Positions 36,915 to 48,900 of a stretch of DNA of 64,000 nucleotides are shown here, piece after piece. Within the stretch, counting starts at the first letter, position 1, and the number at the start of each line of letters is the position of its first letter. The stretch comes from Psettodes erumei (Eukaryota > Chordata > Actinopteri > Pleuronectiformes > Psettodidae): assembly GCA_016785225.1 (NCBI GenBank), contig JAFBJZ010000616.1, positions 2,097,001 through 2,161,000 of the forward strand, read 5' to 3'. Below the pieces are notes generated by a model that saw nothing but the letters and a program-made list of their open reading frames with translations, was not told where the DNA came from and ran no database searches. A program made the translations under genes and the position numbers.

Positions 36915-38290
36915 GGGGGGGGGGCGCTGTTGGTAAACTGGCCTCCCCGACTCGAGCGAAGGGGGAACTCGAAACAAGGGGGCCCCCTCCCCCCCAGCTC
37001 CACCTCAGCCCGGTTAATCAACGGATCTGTGATTTGAAGCTATTTTTAAAAACAAAAGCAGAAGGCACACCGACATTCCCAAGCTCTGTGACTCCAGGAG
37101 GGCTAACCCCCACCTTCACCTTCACCCCCACCCTCCTCAGCACCCTCCAGTCGCCTCCCCGTGCTGCTTCCGGGCTGGAGAATGACCGCCAGTCCGGGCG
37201 GAAGGAGACGCGCGGCGGACCGCCGCGTCATCAGACACACACCCGCGCTCTCCATGTTATGCAAGAGCAGGGGGGGAGAAGAAAAGAAAAGGTCGTAGCT
37301 AGGTATCCGTAGATCGAGTATTTATGAGCCGGGGCTCCCCGCGGCGGGAGTCGAGACGGGCCGCCGAGGCCGCCGGAGGTTTCCGACGACCGGCGGGCGG
37401 ACCGGCAAACGTGTTAACGGACTGCGCGCCATGTTTGGACATGGAGCCGTCACTACCACTGTCACACAACGCTGCTCTCCACCCACAACCCCTCACGTTT
37501 CAGACACACACGCTCATCTCCGTTTCCCCTCCCTCCGCTCTCTCCACTAAAACACGAACAAGGAAGCACTACAGCGCGGAGAGCAGACGGTTCCCGAAGG
37601 CGGGCGCGCGGGAACGTGTGGAGAAACTCCCACGACTGGGTTTTTTTTTTTTTTTTTTTTTTTCCTTTTCTTTTCTTTCCGCTCCCCCAGTGTATGCCGT
37701 TGTTGATCATGTTGAGTGTACAAGTATATGGTGAAAAGTAGCCAGTGCTAGTTGCTGTGTGCCATTTTTAAAAAGAAAAAAAAAGAAATTTGTTCTTTTT
37801 CTTTTGTTTCGTTCTGTTGGGTTTCTTTGGAAGGGGGGTGGGGGTGGGAAGAGACTCCACCTCCGAACCCGGCCACAACTTCTCCCTTCTTGCGTGGCAC
37901 CATCGACCCACATGACCCCATTATTACTGATCCAGTCCTCATGCCTCTAGATCTTCTTTAATTTTGCAGTCCACTTTAAAAGGTCCATTTAAAAGATTGT
38001 ATTTTTATTAATCTATTTAAAAAAAAAAGAAAAAAAGAATTGAGGTCGTGGTTGGTGCCTCCACAGTGGAACAACCCACACAATTTTATACACATAGATT
38101 TTGTTGTGCTTGAGTAGACACCATTTTTGTATGGTTTTCGTCTCCTTCCCTTACCCCCTTTGCCCTGCTTCAGTATCTGTGTATAACAGTCTGTTCTTAT
38201 GTAAAAAAAAAAAAAAAAAAAAAAATCATGTAAAAAAAAAAAAAATGCTAGAGGAGAACCGTGGAAATAAAAGTATGTGAAAATAGTGTT
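36710..38290 (+). other. zzz3: zzz3 3' UTR
   Basis: Follows the TGA at 36707-36709. Contains a GT repeat (36882-36911), a T run of about 23 (37640-37663) and A runs (38203-38225, 38232-38245). The polyadenylation signal AATAAA is at 38266-38271, so the transcript end is near 38290. The A runs could prime oligo-dT artefacts. Confidence 0.8.
38266..38271 (+). terminator. zzz3: zzz3 polyadenylation signal AATAAA
   Basis: Canonical hexamer in gtggaaataaaagtatgtg, followed by GT-rich sequence downstream. Confidence 0.75.
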
Positions 38291-38343
38291 TCTACATATG
38301 GAGTTCCTGTGTTATTATTATTACTATTACATCTCTGGGTTTA

Positions 38344-38418
38344 AGACTGCTGGTCCATCACCTCCTCTACCTGCTGGAACGCTTTGTTGGTGATGACCTC
38401 CATGTCTGTCGAGAAGAT
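38344..38418 (-). other. Unassigned exon-like ORF with adenylate-kinase-like C-terminus
   Basis: On the minus strand an acceptor (cttttttttccag) precedes 38418, and an open frame of 24 codons runs to a TAA at 38346-38344. It reads IFSTDMEVITNKAFQQ and then VEEVMDQQ plus a final serine. It starts at phase 0, as does the last ak5 exon. The pattern FS..T....TNK.F..V resembles the C-termini I recall for AK3/AK4 (FSGTETNKIWPYV). It could be an alternative ak5 terminal exon, a relic, or chance. Confidence 0.35.
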
Positions 38419-38609
38419 CTGGAAAAAAAAGTCCAGATGTCTTTTGTGTCTGTCCATTATTGCCCCCGACACTGTCCCTCGTGTCTGTCGGTGCGATCAG
38501 CTGGTTTTAGTTTTCTTCACCTTCTCCACCTGAGTGACCTTTCGCGTCATCTCGGTGCCGTTTGCTGTCAGCTTCCCACCAGCAGATGGGGCTGTCGCAT
38601 CAGCTGTGA

Positions 38610-39053
38610 CCGCCCCCCCACACACACACACACACACACAGAACACCAAATCACGCGCTCACAAATCCTCCGTTTAGCAAATGCACTGCTTTTATTGGAT
38701 GTCAAATGCCAGACTCAAACAAGCGCTTGCACGATGAGCTCAGAAACATACGAATGCGATATTGTTTAGCACGCTGCTTTGTACTGAATGCGCACGATGG
38801 CCGTTAAAGCTGGGAGCTGTAATTGTTGCATGCTCGTTGGCGACCTGGAGGCGCGCCGCCGTGCGCGAGAGCGCGTGCACGCGCTGACATTTTCGCTCTC
38901 CGGCGTGGCGGGAACCCCTCTCTGAGCTCCTCCGGGGGGGGGAATTCACATTCTACGAGAAAACGTGCTCTCAGTCACGGCAGGGAACGCTATTTTCTCA
39001 GGACATTTATCTGCCTCGATCCGGCAGGCGGCAGCGTATATTGAGGTCGATAT

Positions 39054-39087
<34 letters not shown>

Positions 39088-39331
39088 CAATGCAAGAAGG
39101 TGAAAGCAGTGTGACTGACTGCTGGGACTATTTCAAAACATCAGGTGGGACATGCATACCACTGGAGTTCAAAGAGCTAGTGCAGGAGTTGGTAAGGTTA
39201 CGTGGGCGAGTCTCCATGGAGGGATGTGGTAGAGAGAGAGTGAGAGAGAGAGGGTCTTCACAGGCGGACCTCCTGGACGGCAGGGTGGAGGGGGCGGGGA
39301 GCGGTGCTGGGGGGGGGGGGGGCTGTAGAAA
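38610..39331 (-). other. ak5: ak5 3' UTR and flanking sequence
   Basis: Non-coding sequence between the ak5 stop codon and the convergent zzz3 end. Holds a CA repeat (38621-38640), a GA repeat (39054-39077) and the G run at 39309-39322. The plus-strand ORF over this region is antisense to ak5 and unsupported. Confidence 0.55.
38691..38696 (-). terminator. ak5: Candidate ak5 polyadenylation signal (AATAAA on minus strand)
   Basis: tttatt on the plus strand, about 640 bases beyond the ak5 stop codon. It is the first minus-strand AATAAA that I noticed, so the ak5 3' UTR would be about 38675-39331. Confidence 0.5.
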
Positions 39332-39406
39332 TCAGAAGGCGGAGCAGGACTCCATCGCCTGGCAGATGTGGGCGAACACTTCGTCCGGCGACCTCTCGGC
39401 ATCCAC
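39332..39406 (-). other. ak5: ak5 last coding exon
   Basis: Acceptor cgtccgcag, then VDAERSPDEVFAHICQAMES, CSAF and TGA at 39334-39332. Aligns with the C-terminal helix of human AK5 and AK1. A run of 14 or so G on the plus strand at about 39309-39322 lies in the 3' UTR. Confidence 0.88.
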
Positions 39407-39867
39407 CTGCGGACGGACAGCGAGCGCGTTGAGGCTGAGACTCGTCGAGCCGACAGTCTGCCGCAGACCGATGACCTCGGCGCCCGGGCGTGGCATTTAC
39501 GCGCGTTCTCCGACACCTGACGTGGCATTTAAATGTTCAAACGCCTCGTTTTCAAAGGGCCAGTCACCCCCCGACCAGAAGTTGCGTGATTACCTGCTCT
39601 GGTGTGCAGAGGATTGAAAACTGCATCGTCATTAAAGGCTTTATCTAAAATTCACTTTTTTTTTCCCGTTAGCAGACGTTGCATCATTATGTCCAATATT
39701 TCCTGGTCTGACACAGTGTTAGACAAAAATAGGGGAAGTAATGAAGTGAAAAGGGGAACTTTTGGACCCAGAGTGCAACTTTTAGGATACACTGAACTTT
39801 ACGTGGAGAAAAATCTGCCTCACAACAAATTTCCTCGTGAACATAATTACTTTAAAGCAAGGCTCCA

Positions 39868-39904
<37 letters not shown>

Positions 39905-42900
39905 CTTCTAAATGAAAAGCGGTTTTCTGATTGGAGGGCTGAGCTGTTCCTCTGACAGCAGTAACCCTGTGTCGGAGCTGCGCGGCGCCTTCGTCGTCTC
40001 ACCGTGTGCAGGAGCCTCTTGCGTTCGTAGAGGGCCGCCACCGCCTGGCTGCCGCCGCAGAAGCCCTCGGCCCTCCTGTGCGCGGCGTCGTCTCTGGAGC
40101 TGGAGCTGGAGCTGGATCTGCCGCGGCACTGCAGACGACTGGACATGGTGTCGGGCGAGCAGCTCAGCAGCAGGACCGCACTGGGCTCGCCCATCTGACG
40201 CACAAGGCGAAGGGGAGAAGGCGAGTCGGTAAAACGCCAGGCTGCATCTTCCCCTTACTTGATTCTGTGCCCTCAGTGTTAATGTTTGTGTATACTACAT
40301 CAGTTCTGTTTGTCGCGCGTCCTAATTTACTACCATTGTTTCCGCACTGTTGTTACAGCTGCATGAACGCCATGAGTCAGATTTAATTGTTGTTTTTCCA
40401 CAGCGTTGTTGTGTATTGCTGCATGTTCAAAATGTTCTAATCTAATGAGCTGAGTGTTTCTTCTCTTTCCCCGCTCCGCTCGACGCTTCGCACTCATTCA
40501 AGACTAACAGACGGACTAAGTCTTCGTTCATGCATGTTCCTGACCTCAGGTCTGGTCCGTGCGACGCTCTCACCTTGGCTTCGTACTCCTCCGCCTGCCT
40601 CAGGTCTCTGGGGAAGCTGCTGATCACCAGACCTTTCCCCTGCCGTACCGACGATGCCACCGCGTCGCACAGCAGCTCCAGCAGCGCGTCCTGGAGGTGG
40701 AACGCACGCATGGAGCAAAAGCATTAATTACCTTTTCACGACTCAAGAGTCTTGTTGATAACTCAAAACGCAAGTTTTAGTATGTCACCAACTGGTTACC
40801 ACGCACAGCCGCAGCACAAAGTGGTTTCTGGGGCTCCAGATAAAGCAGAGTGAAGTGGCTACATGCCCTGCACATGATAGATCCTGGAAGGCAACAGCGT
40901 GCATGTATAATGAGCTGGAGGAATGGAGTGTTTCCTCAGGAGCCTCTCAGCTCATACCCCTGTGTGGGTTAATCAGGCGTGCGTATTGGTGTGCACTGAT
41001 GCGTGAGGTTTTTTTTTAAAAACATGCATAAATCACTCCCATACGGTGTACCCTGATGTATGTAGTGGAATTTATATAGGGTTTTTGATGCTTGAATGTA
41101 GGCCTGGTTAGAAAAACAGGAGTTTCTGTGAGAAATCCGCACTGCCCCCTGCCCCCCCCATGGCTCCTCCAGTTACTGTAAACACTTCCTGTTGGAAGGC
41201 CAATCAGACGAATACAAAAAGTTGCAAAACTAGTAAAATCAGAGTTAAAAACATACACTTATATAAAATAACACCTTACACATGTTGACTAAGGGGTCCC
41301 CATAGTTAATCCATTCATCAGCATAGCTACTTTGTGCAAATTACGTGTTAACTGGTGCAAACTTTGGTTTTACGTTGTTGCACCTGCTGAACTGCACTTT
41401 TCTCCTGGTTGTGTGAGTGTCACGATGCTTCACGCTTTTACAACCACTGTGGTCTGACTTTCTTTGTGGCCCGATGTAATTCCTGGGTTGTTGCTGTTGT
41501 TTTGGGGTGGTTTCATAGTGGCCCACTGTGACTCCTGTGTAGAATAATGTTTGCTTCATGGGGGACAGAGAGACAGATAGACTGGTTCATGGTCGTGTTT
41601 ATGGTCTAGACCACAGTCGTTCACCAGAGAACAGTGCTTAATTTGTGCTTGGCTACCTGTCTTCTGCTACCTATTTGCATAGATCCGGTACCTCTCGTGG
41701 TATTAAATAAGTAAATAAGTCAATAATAATAATATTTTTTTAGACCAAGAGATCCTCTTTGGTCTAACCATCTATAAAAGCACACCACTGCGCACAGACA
41801 AAAACGTGCCTGGCAGTCAGAACACTTAATAAGAGAGGATTACAAGTGTTACTTTGCAAAGCAAACTTGTAAAGTCAGGGTGGTGACAAACAGGGGCAGT
41901 CGTGGTGCTAACGCTAAAGCTAGCGAGCAGGAGCAATGAAGACGACCACGGCAGCAGCTAGCAGCTAACAGCTAACAGCTAGCCAGGTAAGCCACAGCAG
42001 GAGGGGACTACCATGGCAACAGGAGGAAAAACCATCACCGAAACACTTAGCCACAGCTGTTTTTTTCCTAAGTTTTCATGTCTAAAAGACAGAAAAGCTG
42101 GAAGAGGGAGGAGGAGGAGAATCAGGACATGGCAGTGGTGTGGAGTGATCTGGGCAACTAGATAAAGTCAGCACCCATGTACATATTAATAGGCCTCTGT
42201 CTAAATTGGTTTCATGGGGCTGCCATGTCAATCTTTTAATGAGCAAAGAAATTTAGAGATTTGTGTGATTCTTGTGAAGAACTGTGTAGAGAAATGAGTC
42301 GCTGGTCGTGCTGGGAGCCACATGTGGTACAGAGTAGATAAAAATAATTTTAAATGATAATCACAACATTTATATCAGGCAAATTACATTAAAACGGAGG
42401 CCTGTAAACTCCACAATTTAGCAAGCGGGCATTTGGGAACATAGCATGTAGTAATGTCTTACTGCTGCGGGTCAGTGACTGTGTGTGCAGTGTGAGCACA
42501 CGTGCGGCCACACATGCGATGGTCTGCAGAGGGATTACAGGTTGACGGAGAATATTAAATTGCACTTTCTGTGTTGCCAGGCAACAGGAGAGTAACATTA
42601 TACCAAGTCCAACTTCGGCCGTGTCGAGTTTTACAGTTTCGCGCCCACCAGTGAGCCACGTGTGACAGCATTTTATCTGACTCTGTGATTTTATTTTTAC
42701 TTTATTTATTTATTTTTTTTTACCATAGCTTTGCAATGTGTTCTGCTCTAAACCTGGTGAGGCACAATTCAGTAATCCCAGTGTAGGATTATTCATCGTG
42801 CTTTAAATCATCTTCCCTCTCTCCATAACTGTCTCACTCATACACATAAAACAGAGCGTCGGTGGTGACGATGCTGGCGGACACATGGGACGTGACCTTA

Positions 42901-45900
42901 ATGTGCTGTAAGGAGCTTAGACAGCTGAGCCACGCTTGAAAGCCACTGGGCTTCCCCACAGACGTGACATCAAGTTAAAGTACATCTCTGCGTGGGCGTC
43001 TTTTACGTGTTTTACTGCCATCCAGCTCCGCGCACCGCTTCTTAACTTTCAGACGATGAAGAGCCTGAATGTCTCTGCTTTTTCTGCAGTTAGCGGGTTC
43101 ATCGGAATTAGAAAAAAAATCCACGAAGCTAGTTAGTGAAAAATTAAATTAAATTAAGTAATTAAGTAAAAATGTTTGCTCTTTTTAAAATTCAGAAGGT
43201 TGACACTCAACTAAAACAAGCGTTTCCTGTTTGCAGCATAAAAGGGGATTTTATTTTTGCATCGTTCTCTGATACAAAAACACATCTTTTATGCTCTTGT
43301 CTTTAACTGCTGGTATCGAGGTAATCCAAAAGTAACTAAAATGAATCTGGCTGCATTACTTCAGTACTGTGATGCTCGGAGTAAGTTCCTGATTACATTT
43401 TTAAAGTTGCCCTCTCGACCTTCCTCTTGGCGACAGTGGGCGAGAACTCGGGGGAGCTCAGCTGCACATCCACCCATTAGCCGCTGAGCTCGGTGACTGT
43501 GGGGTTGCACTCACAGACCGGAGAAAACGTCTGATGAATGAATGCGCTCGCTTCTGCTGCGTACAGCAGGGCGCTGAATCCCACTGCACATCACTTTGTG
43601 GGACAGCTTATGAATTATTACCAAAAATGAGTTTTGTTTACCTCGCTCTGTTTGATCCTGCAGAAAAACTGAAAGACACTTTTTTTTTGTGGAAACGCAT
43701 TATTGCAGCTAGTGCTCTTACATGTCTGGGAGGTATGTTTAACAATGACTGCCTACTAATCGACAGTACATACCTCATATTAATGTGATTATTCCACATT
43801 TGGGCAGTTTTCCTGCATTGTGGGAGCCACAGCGAACTCCGCTGAGCTCCAGTGTTTGCTGCATATCTTGTATAAAGCGAAAACAACTTGCCCATCGCCT
43901 GCTGGTTTTGACGTTGCATTTCCGGCCCCAGGCTCAAGACGACCGCCCGCCCTGATGAACGTGTCTGTGTCTCCTCAGAAAATGTGTTTGGAGTCGTACA
44001 TAATTGATCTGGCTCACAAAGTGGAGTCAGTGAATTGCTGTCTCTGTGAAAACCACTTTGAGCCCTGCTGGATGCTGTATTATATTTCAGCTCTGCCCTG
44101 TGGATTTTTCCCCCTAAACTTTATTTAGAAATGGCACTTACAGAATTGGTCAGGGTATGGTCCATCATTTGGTTCTGTTTTCTGACTGCTTGTCGATGGG
44201 GCTCTTGGCAGCAGCACTGTGAGGATTTGGTTCTGAACCTCAGAATTTTGGCCCTTGTCCTTATGTGTTCCAGCGGTCAGCTAGTTCATCCACGATAAAC
44301 GAATACACAAATACGTTCCCTCTGTACTTTATGTTTGAGGTGAACGAACTTTGGCAGCGCAGCCGGACGTCTGCACTGACCTCGGGCAGCTGCTCGCCTC
44401 TCTCCAGGACGTCCCGCAGGTGGCGCCCTCTGTCGCTGTGAGACTGCAGCTCGTTACAGAGCAGATCGCTCAGGGTGACGTGACGCAGACCGAACCTGTC
44501 CTCCATCCGCTCGCACTGCAGAGCCTTCCCTGACCCTGGACCGCCTGAAAACACACACACACACACACGTTGGTCTTAGACAACAGGTTGTTACAACGAT
44601 GGCTTCAAGCCAAAATGTATCCACACAGCCGCAGAGACACGCGTGTACAGACACAAACTGGGATCAGTGTTTCCTCGCAGACAAGGCAATCACAGAGCGC
44701 AAAGTGAGGCGAGGGGGAGGAAATTGGAAGGTGAAAGAAGAGCATGGCAGAAGGAGACAAGAGGAAATAGATGAGTAGAAGTTTGTGCGTGTGTGAGACA
44801 GACAGCGAGCTCTGTCTGCAAGCGGTTATTAATGAGGACAATGGTGTGTGTGTGTGTGTGTGTGTGGGAGAAGAGCCAAGTTTAAAGAGGGAGGACAGAC
44901 GAGAGGAAACAGATAGCAGGTGGGCCGGAGAACAGTGTGTGTGTGTGTGTGTGACGTGTATGTACCTGCACATGATTCACTGCCCGGGGCTCAGAGCCAG
45001 GTTATCACAGATGATTATCAGAATCTACCTGTATCTGCCGCCTGGGTTTAACACCGCACACACACAGTCTTTCTTGTGTGTGAAGCAAGAATATAAAACA
45101 TAAAATGTGAATGAATGAAGTCAGATTAAATTATAGTCGTGTCTCCCTGCAACCCTGAATGGGTTAGCCGTGGAGAAAATGGATGGATGTACTTCTTTGC
45201 AAAAATACAGAAAATACTAAAGTGTTTTTTTCAAATAAAAATGACAAAACCTTGATTGGACAGTAGTTGCAGCTGTAAACTGTATAATAGCCTAATTTAA
45301 ACCTAAATCCAACTTTAACTCTGAAGTTTTAATCCTCAAACAGCCGTCAGGCCAAGTTGTCTGTTATTTGTATCCAAAAACTCAAGCTGTTGCACACAGC
45401 ACACATGGACAGATGCCACAACACAAACAAATAACACGCCATTTTATCATTCAGCTATCTTTGAGTAATAATTACATTTGGGCAGACTTCACTTTTCCAG
45501 AAGAGAGAAAATGTCATTGCATCAGCTTGATGATGTGCTGTGAGGTCTGCAGGTGTTTTTATCGCAGGTTAACTGCATTACATGGCCATGAATCTGTGTG
45601 AAGCAGCGGCGGGAAGCGGTGATTTATCATCACAAGCCTTGAAGCCCAGTAATAAAACTCAGGCTGCGCTTGGCGTTCATCAGTATGCCGCACGAGTCCC
45701 GCGCGTCGCTGCCCTCCGCTCGCCTTAAAAAAAAAAAACCCAAACACGCGTTCTCGCCACATCGCCATTTCCTCAGAGAGCACGGACAGACCCGGAGACG
45801 ACGTGAAGTCAGAACAGGTCCATCGGAAACGGAGGAGGGGGATTATGGATTCTGTCATTGCGCATTCAGCACAGCTCTCCCACGCCTGCTCCCCAAACTA

Positions 45901-48900
45901 CTCCTCTGCCAGGGAGTAAAATAATGACGAGCTGAGGCTGACCAGAAGCTCGTTAGCGCCTTCCTCTAGTTAGCCGAGCATGCTCCTTCTCAGAGGCCAT
46001 CTGAAATTTAGATGGCCTGGCCTTCAGAGTGGAGGTGAAGCATATCTATAAGGCCTCCGTGCTGTTTTCATCTTTATTTATTCTTGCTTTTTTTAAGTTA
46101 GATGTTTTTTTCAGTGAAGAACAGGCAACAAAACAAATGGAAGTTGAACAAGAAAAAGACGTCACAAATCAAGCAAACAAAAAAAATCACATACATACGA
46201 GAGTAATACAATATTAATGGAATAGCACTTTATAAAGCAGTGGGTTGCATGCATCACCCACTTCATGTACATCTTGAATCATTCACTCGTCTGTTGTACC
46301 TTTTTGCATCGTGTTGCAACTCTCCTCCTCAGCCAAAAATAAAAAAAATCTCTATTTCCAGCATTTCCACTCATGATTTTATTTCCAGGTGCAGCTTAAA
46401 AAGTCACAAATATTTATGTCATAACCTTTACGATCTGATATCTGGTAATTGTAAATGTGCTGTGCATTTTGGTACTTTTCGGCATGAGATTTTCAGCTTA
46501 CTGCTATTCCATTTTTCTCTGAAATTTTGTGTAGTCTGTGTAGCTTTTGCCATCACGTCTAAAAACTCAAACAGAAAAGACACGTGAACGAACAGAGAGA
46601 AACGGAGCTGCAGTTTGTTGAGATGTTTGCGCTCGGCTGAGCACCTCCTAGCTGCTGCGACGGCTCACGCCGCGTGTAACAGCGCTCTCCTCGATTATAG
46701 CCGAAGTGACATATGGAATATATTAGAGGGAGATGTAGCAGCAGATACAAATGAAGATGGAAAAACATGTATCGAGATCAAGGCAAAGAGGGCAGAGCAC
46801 CGCATAGCTGAGGAAAAAAAACTTCTCCCCGGTAATGTAATTTGCGTATGCAGCCCTAATGCATAATTTAACTTCCCTTGAAGTTTCAGCAGGTAGCACT
46901 TTTCATGTGAAGAAAAGCTTCTCGCCTCGTAACTGAGACGTCTCAGTTATCTGCATCAGCTTTAATATCGGCGATGAAGACCGGTGTGGTATTCTGTCAG
47001 TGCTCAGGGAAAGCTGACTAACAGCATGCTCTGGGGTCAGTGGTTTTCTGAAGAGACCCGGGGTTCGTGTTTGTCTTTGTCCCTTCATTTATTTTGAGCC
47101 ACGTGTTACAAATGTGGGCAGTGGGATGCGGTCTGCGACTGAGACGAGCAAACGGCAGCCGTCGCTGCTGAGCACTGAGGGCTGTCTGTTGAGATCAGGT
47201 TGCAGAGTTAATTTATTGAGCTGCTTAATTACAGCTAATCCAATAAGACAATGCTCCCAAACCTTATTTCACAAATTACTATTATAACCTCGCCACGGCA
47301 CGAATTCTAAACAACTGACATCTTCCTCTCCAACAGCAGATTTCAATTTATTTATTTTTTTACCATTTTAATTAAAGTCAGACTACCGAGGGTAAAACTG
47401 GTAATTTTCCGCAGAGAGGATGGAAACAGAAAGGATGAAGATGGATGCAAGAGAGAGGAGCAGTGGGATGAGAAGGTAAAGAAGAGAAAAGGCGATCAAT
47501 GCAAAGGAGCCGTTGAAATCTCTCATTAGCATTTCCCTCCGGTATTATCCACCGCCTTTTTTCTGAAGCACTGCTGCAGAGCACTGCCTCAACTTTTCCA
47601 CCAGTTTTTATAGTCACAGCGGTAATGGATGGTAAAGGAGGAAACTCTCTCCTAACTTTCAGTGGAAGTTCTTTTATCATTTTTAACAACGTAAATCAAC
47701 AAGAGCTCATAATTTAGATGTTCTTTACCGCCCTGTTATTGATCAGCAGAAAGTGACAGGTAACAAAGCCAGCACCAACTTTACCAGTATATCATAAACT
47801 AAAATTCTTCTTAAAGAGATTTGAACCAACACCAAAAGATACTCATGACCCAGTTTTACCAAATCAATGCATGTAGCAGCTCCAAGAAGGCAAGTATGTC
47901 AGTATCTGTGTAACTAGCTATCTAATCTGCTTTCTGTCTCCAGTTGGTGGAGACCAAATGAGTGCCAAAAGGGGAGTGAATGTTGCGTTCACAATAGTCA
48001 GCTGGACAGAAATACGACTGATAACATGCCAGATGTTGCGTTATGGCTTATTAAGTTGCTCCCAAGTGGCAATTAGTGAAGCTTTAAGGCTTCACTAATT
48101 GGGTTGTATACTGTGTATTCTCGTGTACTGTATTTATTGGGAGTCTATTCTATAGAGCTGTGAAGTGGCAGCATCGATTGCATTCACTTTTCCTTTACAC
48201 AATCTTCCAGGATTCACAGTGGGAGTTCAATCATCAGCATAAAAACATTAGGAATTCTGTTTCAAAAAAATCTGCTTTTTTGATCAGAATTTGAAGGTAA
48301 AATCTTGTGTACTTCAAAGCCTTGTTTTAGATGTGAACTGCAACTCCCAAGGTACATTTTGACAAAGGAGTTTAAAATTAGAAATTAAAATGAAATTAAG
48401 CGAGATGTAGATCACAGTGACGGGAACTAAAGTCGCAAAATACAGTTCCCTTATAAATTCTCATAACCTGCAGTCAGAACAGCGGGTGGCTAGAGGTTCG
48501 AGGGAGATCCGAGGAGGAGGGTGATGGTTTCAGCTAACAGTTGCACAAGTATGAAGATAACAGCTCGGTACTACAGTACAGGTAGCTGCAGCGCAGGAAA
48601 GTGATGCTTAGTTCCAGGTCTCAGCTGAGAAGATGAGACATGAACTCCATGGAGAATAAAACAGTTTATGCTGCGTGGTTTAAAATCTGCTGGTACGCTG
48701 CGGCCTTTCTCCTCCCCATCATCTGCTCCTGCCCAGAAAAAGCTCGCTCTCCGCGTCTGCCTCTCAAATAATGAGACAAGCGGGTGTTGATGCAGATCAG
48801 TGGGGGATTTGTCACGTTAGCTCCCAAAGAGTGGGGTTTTAACGCTAATACACAGAACGGGTTTGTAATCCGTACGGGTGTGAAAGGGAGCGTCCTCACA

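Noticed and set aside
39090..39617. Plus-strand 175-codon ORF
   Set aside because: Overlaps the last ak5 exon in antisense and consists of low-complexity GA and G-run sequence.
47378..47689. 103-codon minus-strand ORF in an ak5 intron
   Set aside because: Reading across from exon 49709-49753 to 44544 already gives a continuous kinase sequence, so no exon is needed here and none is recognised.
48485..48510. ggttcga-like word as a possible tRNA B box
   Set aside because: No matching A box or cloverleaf arms around it.
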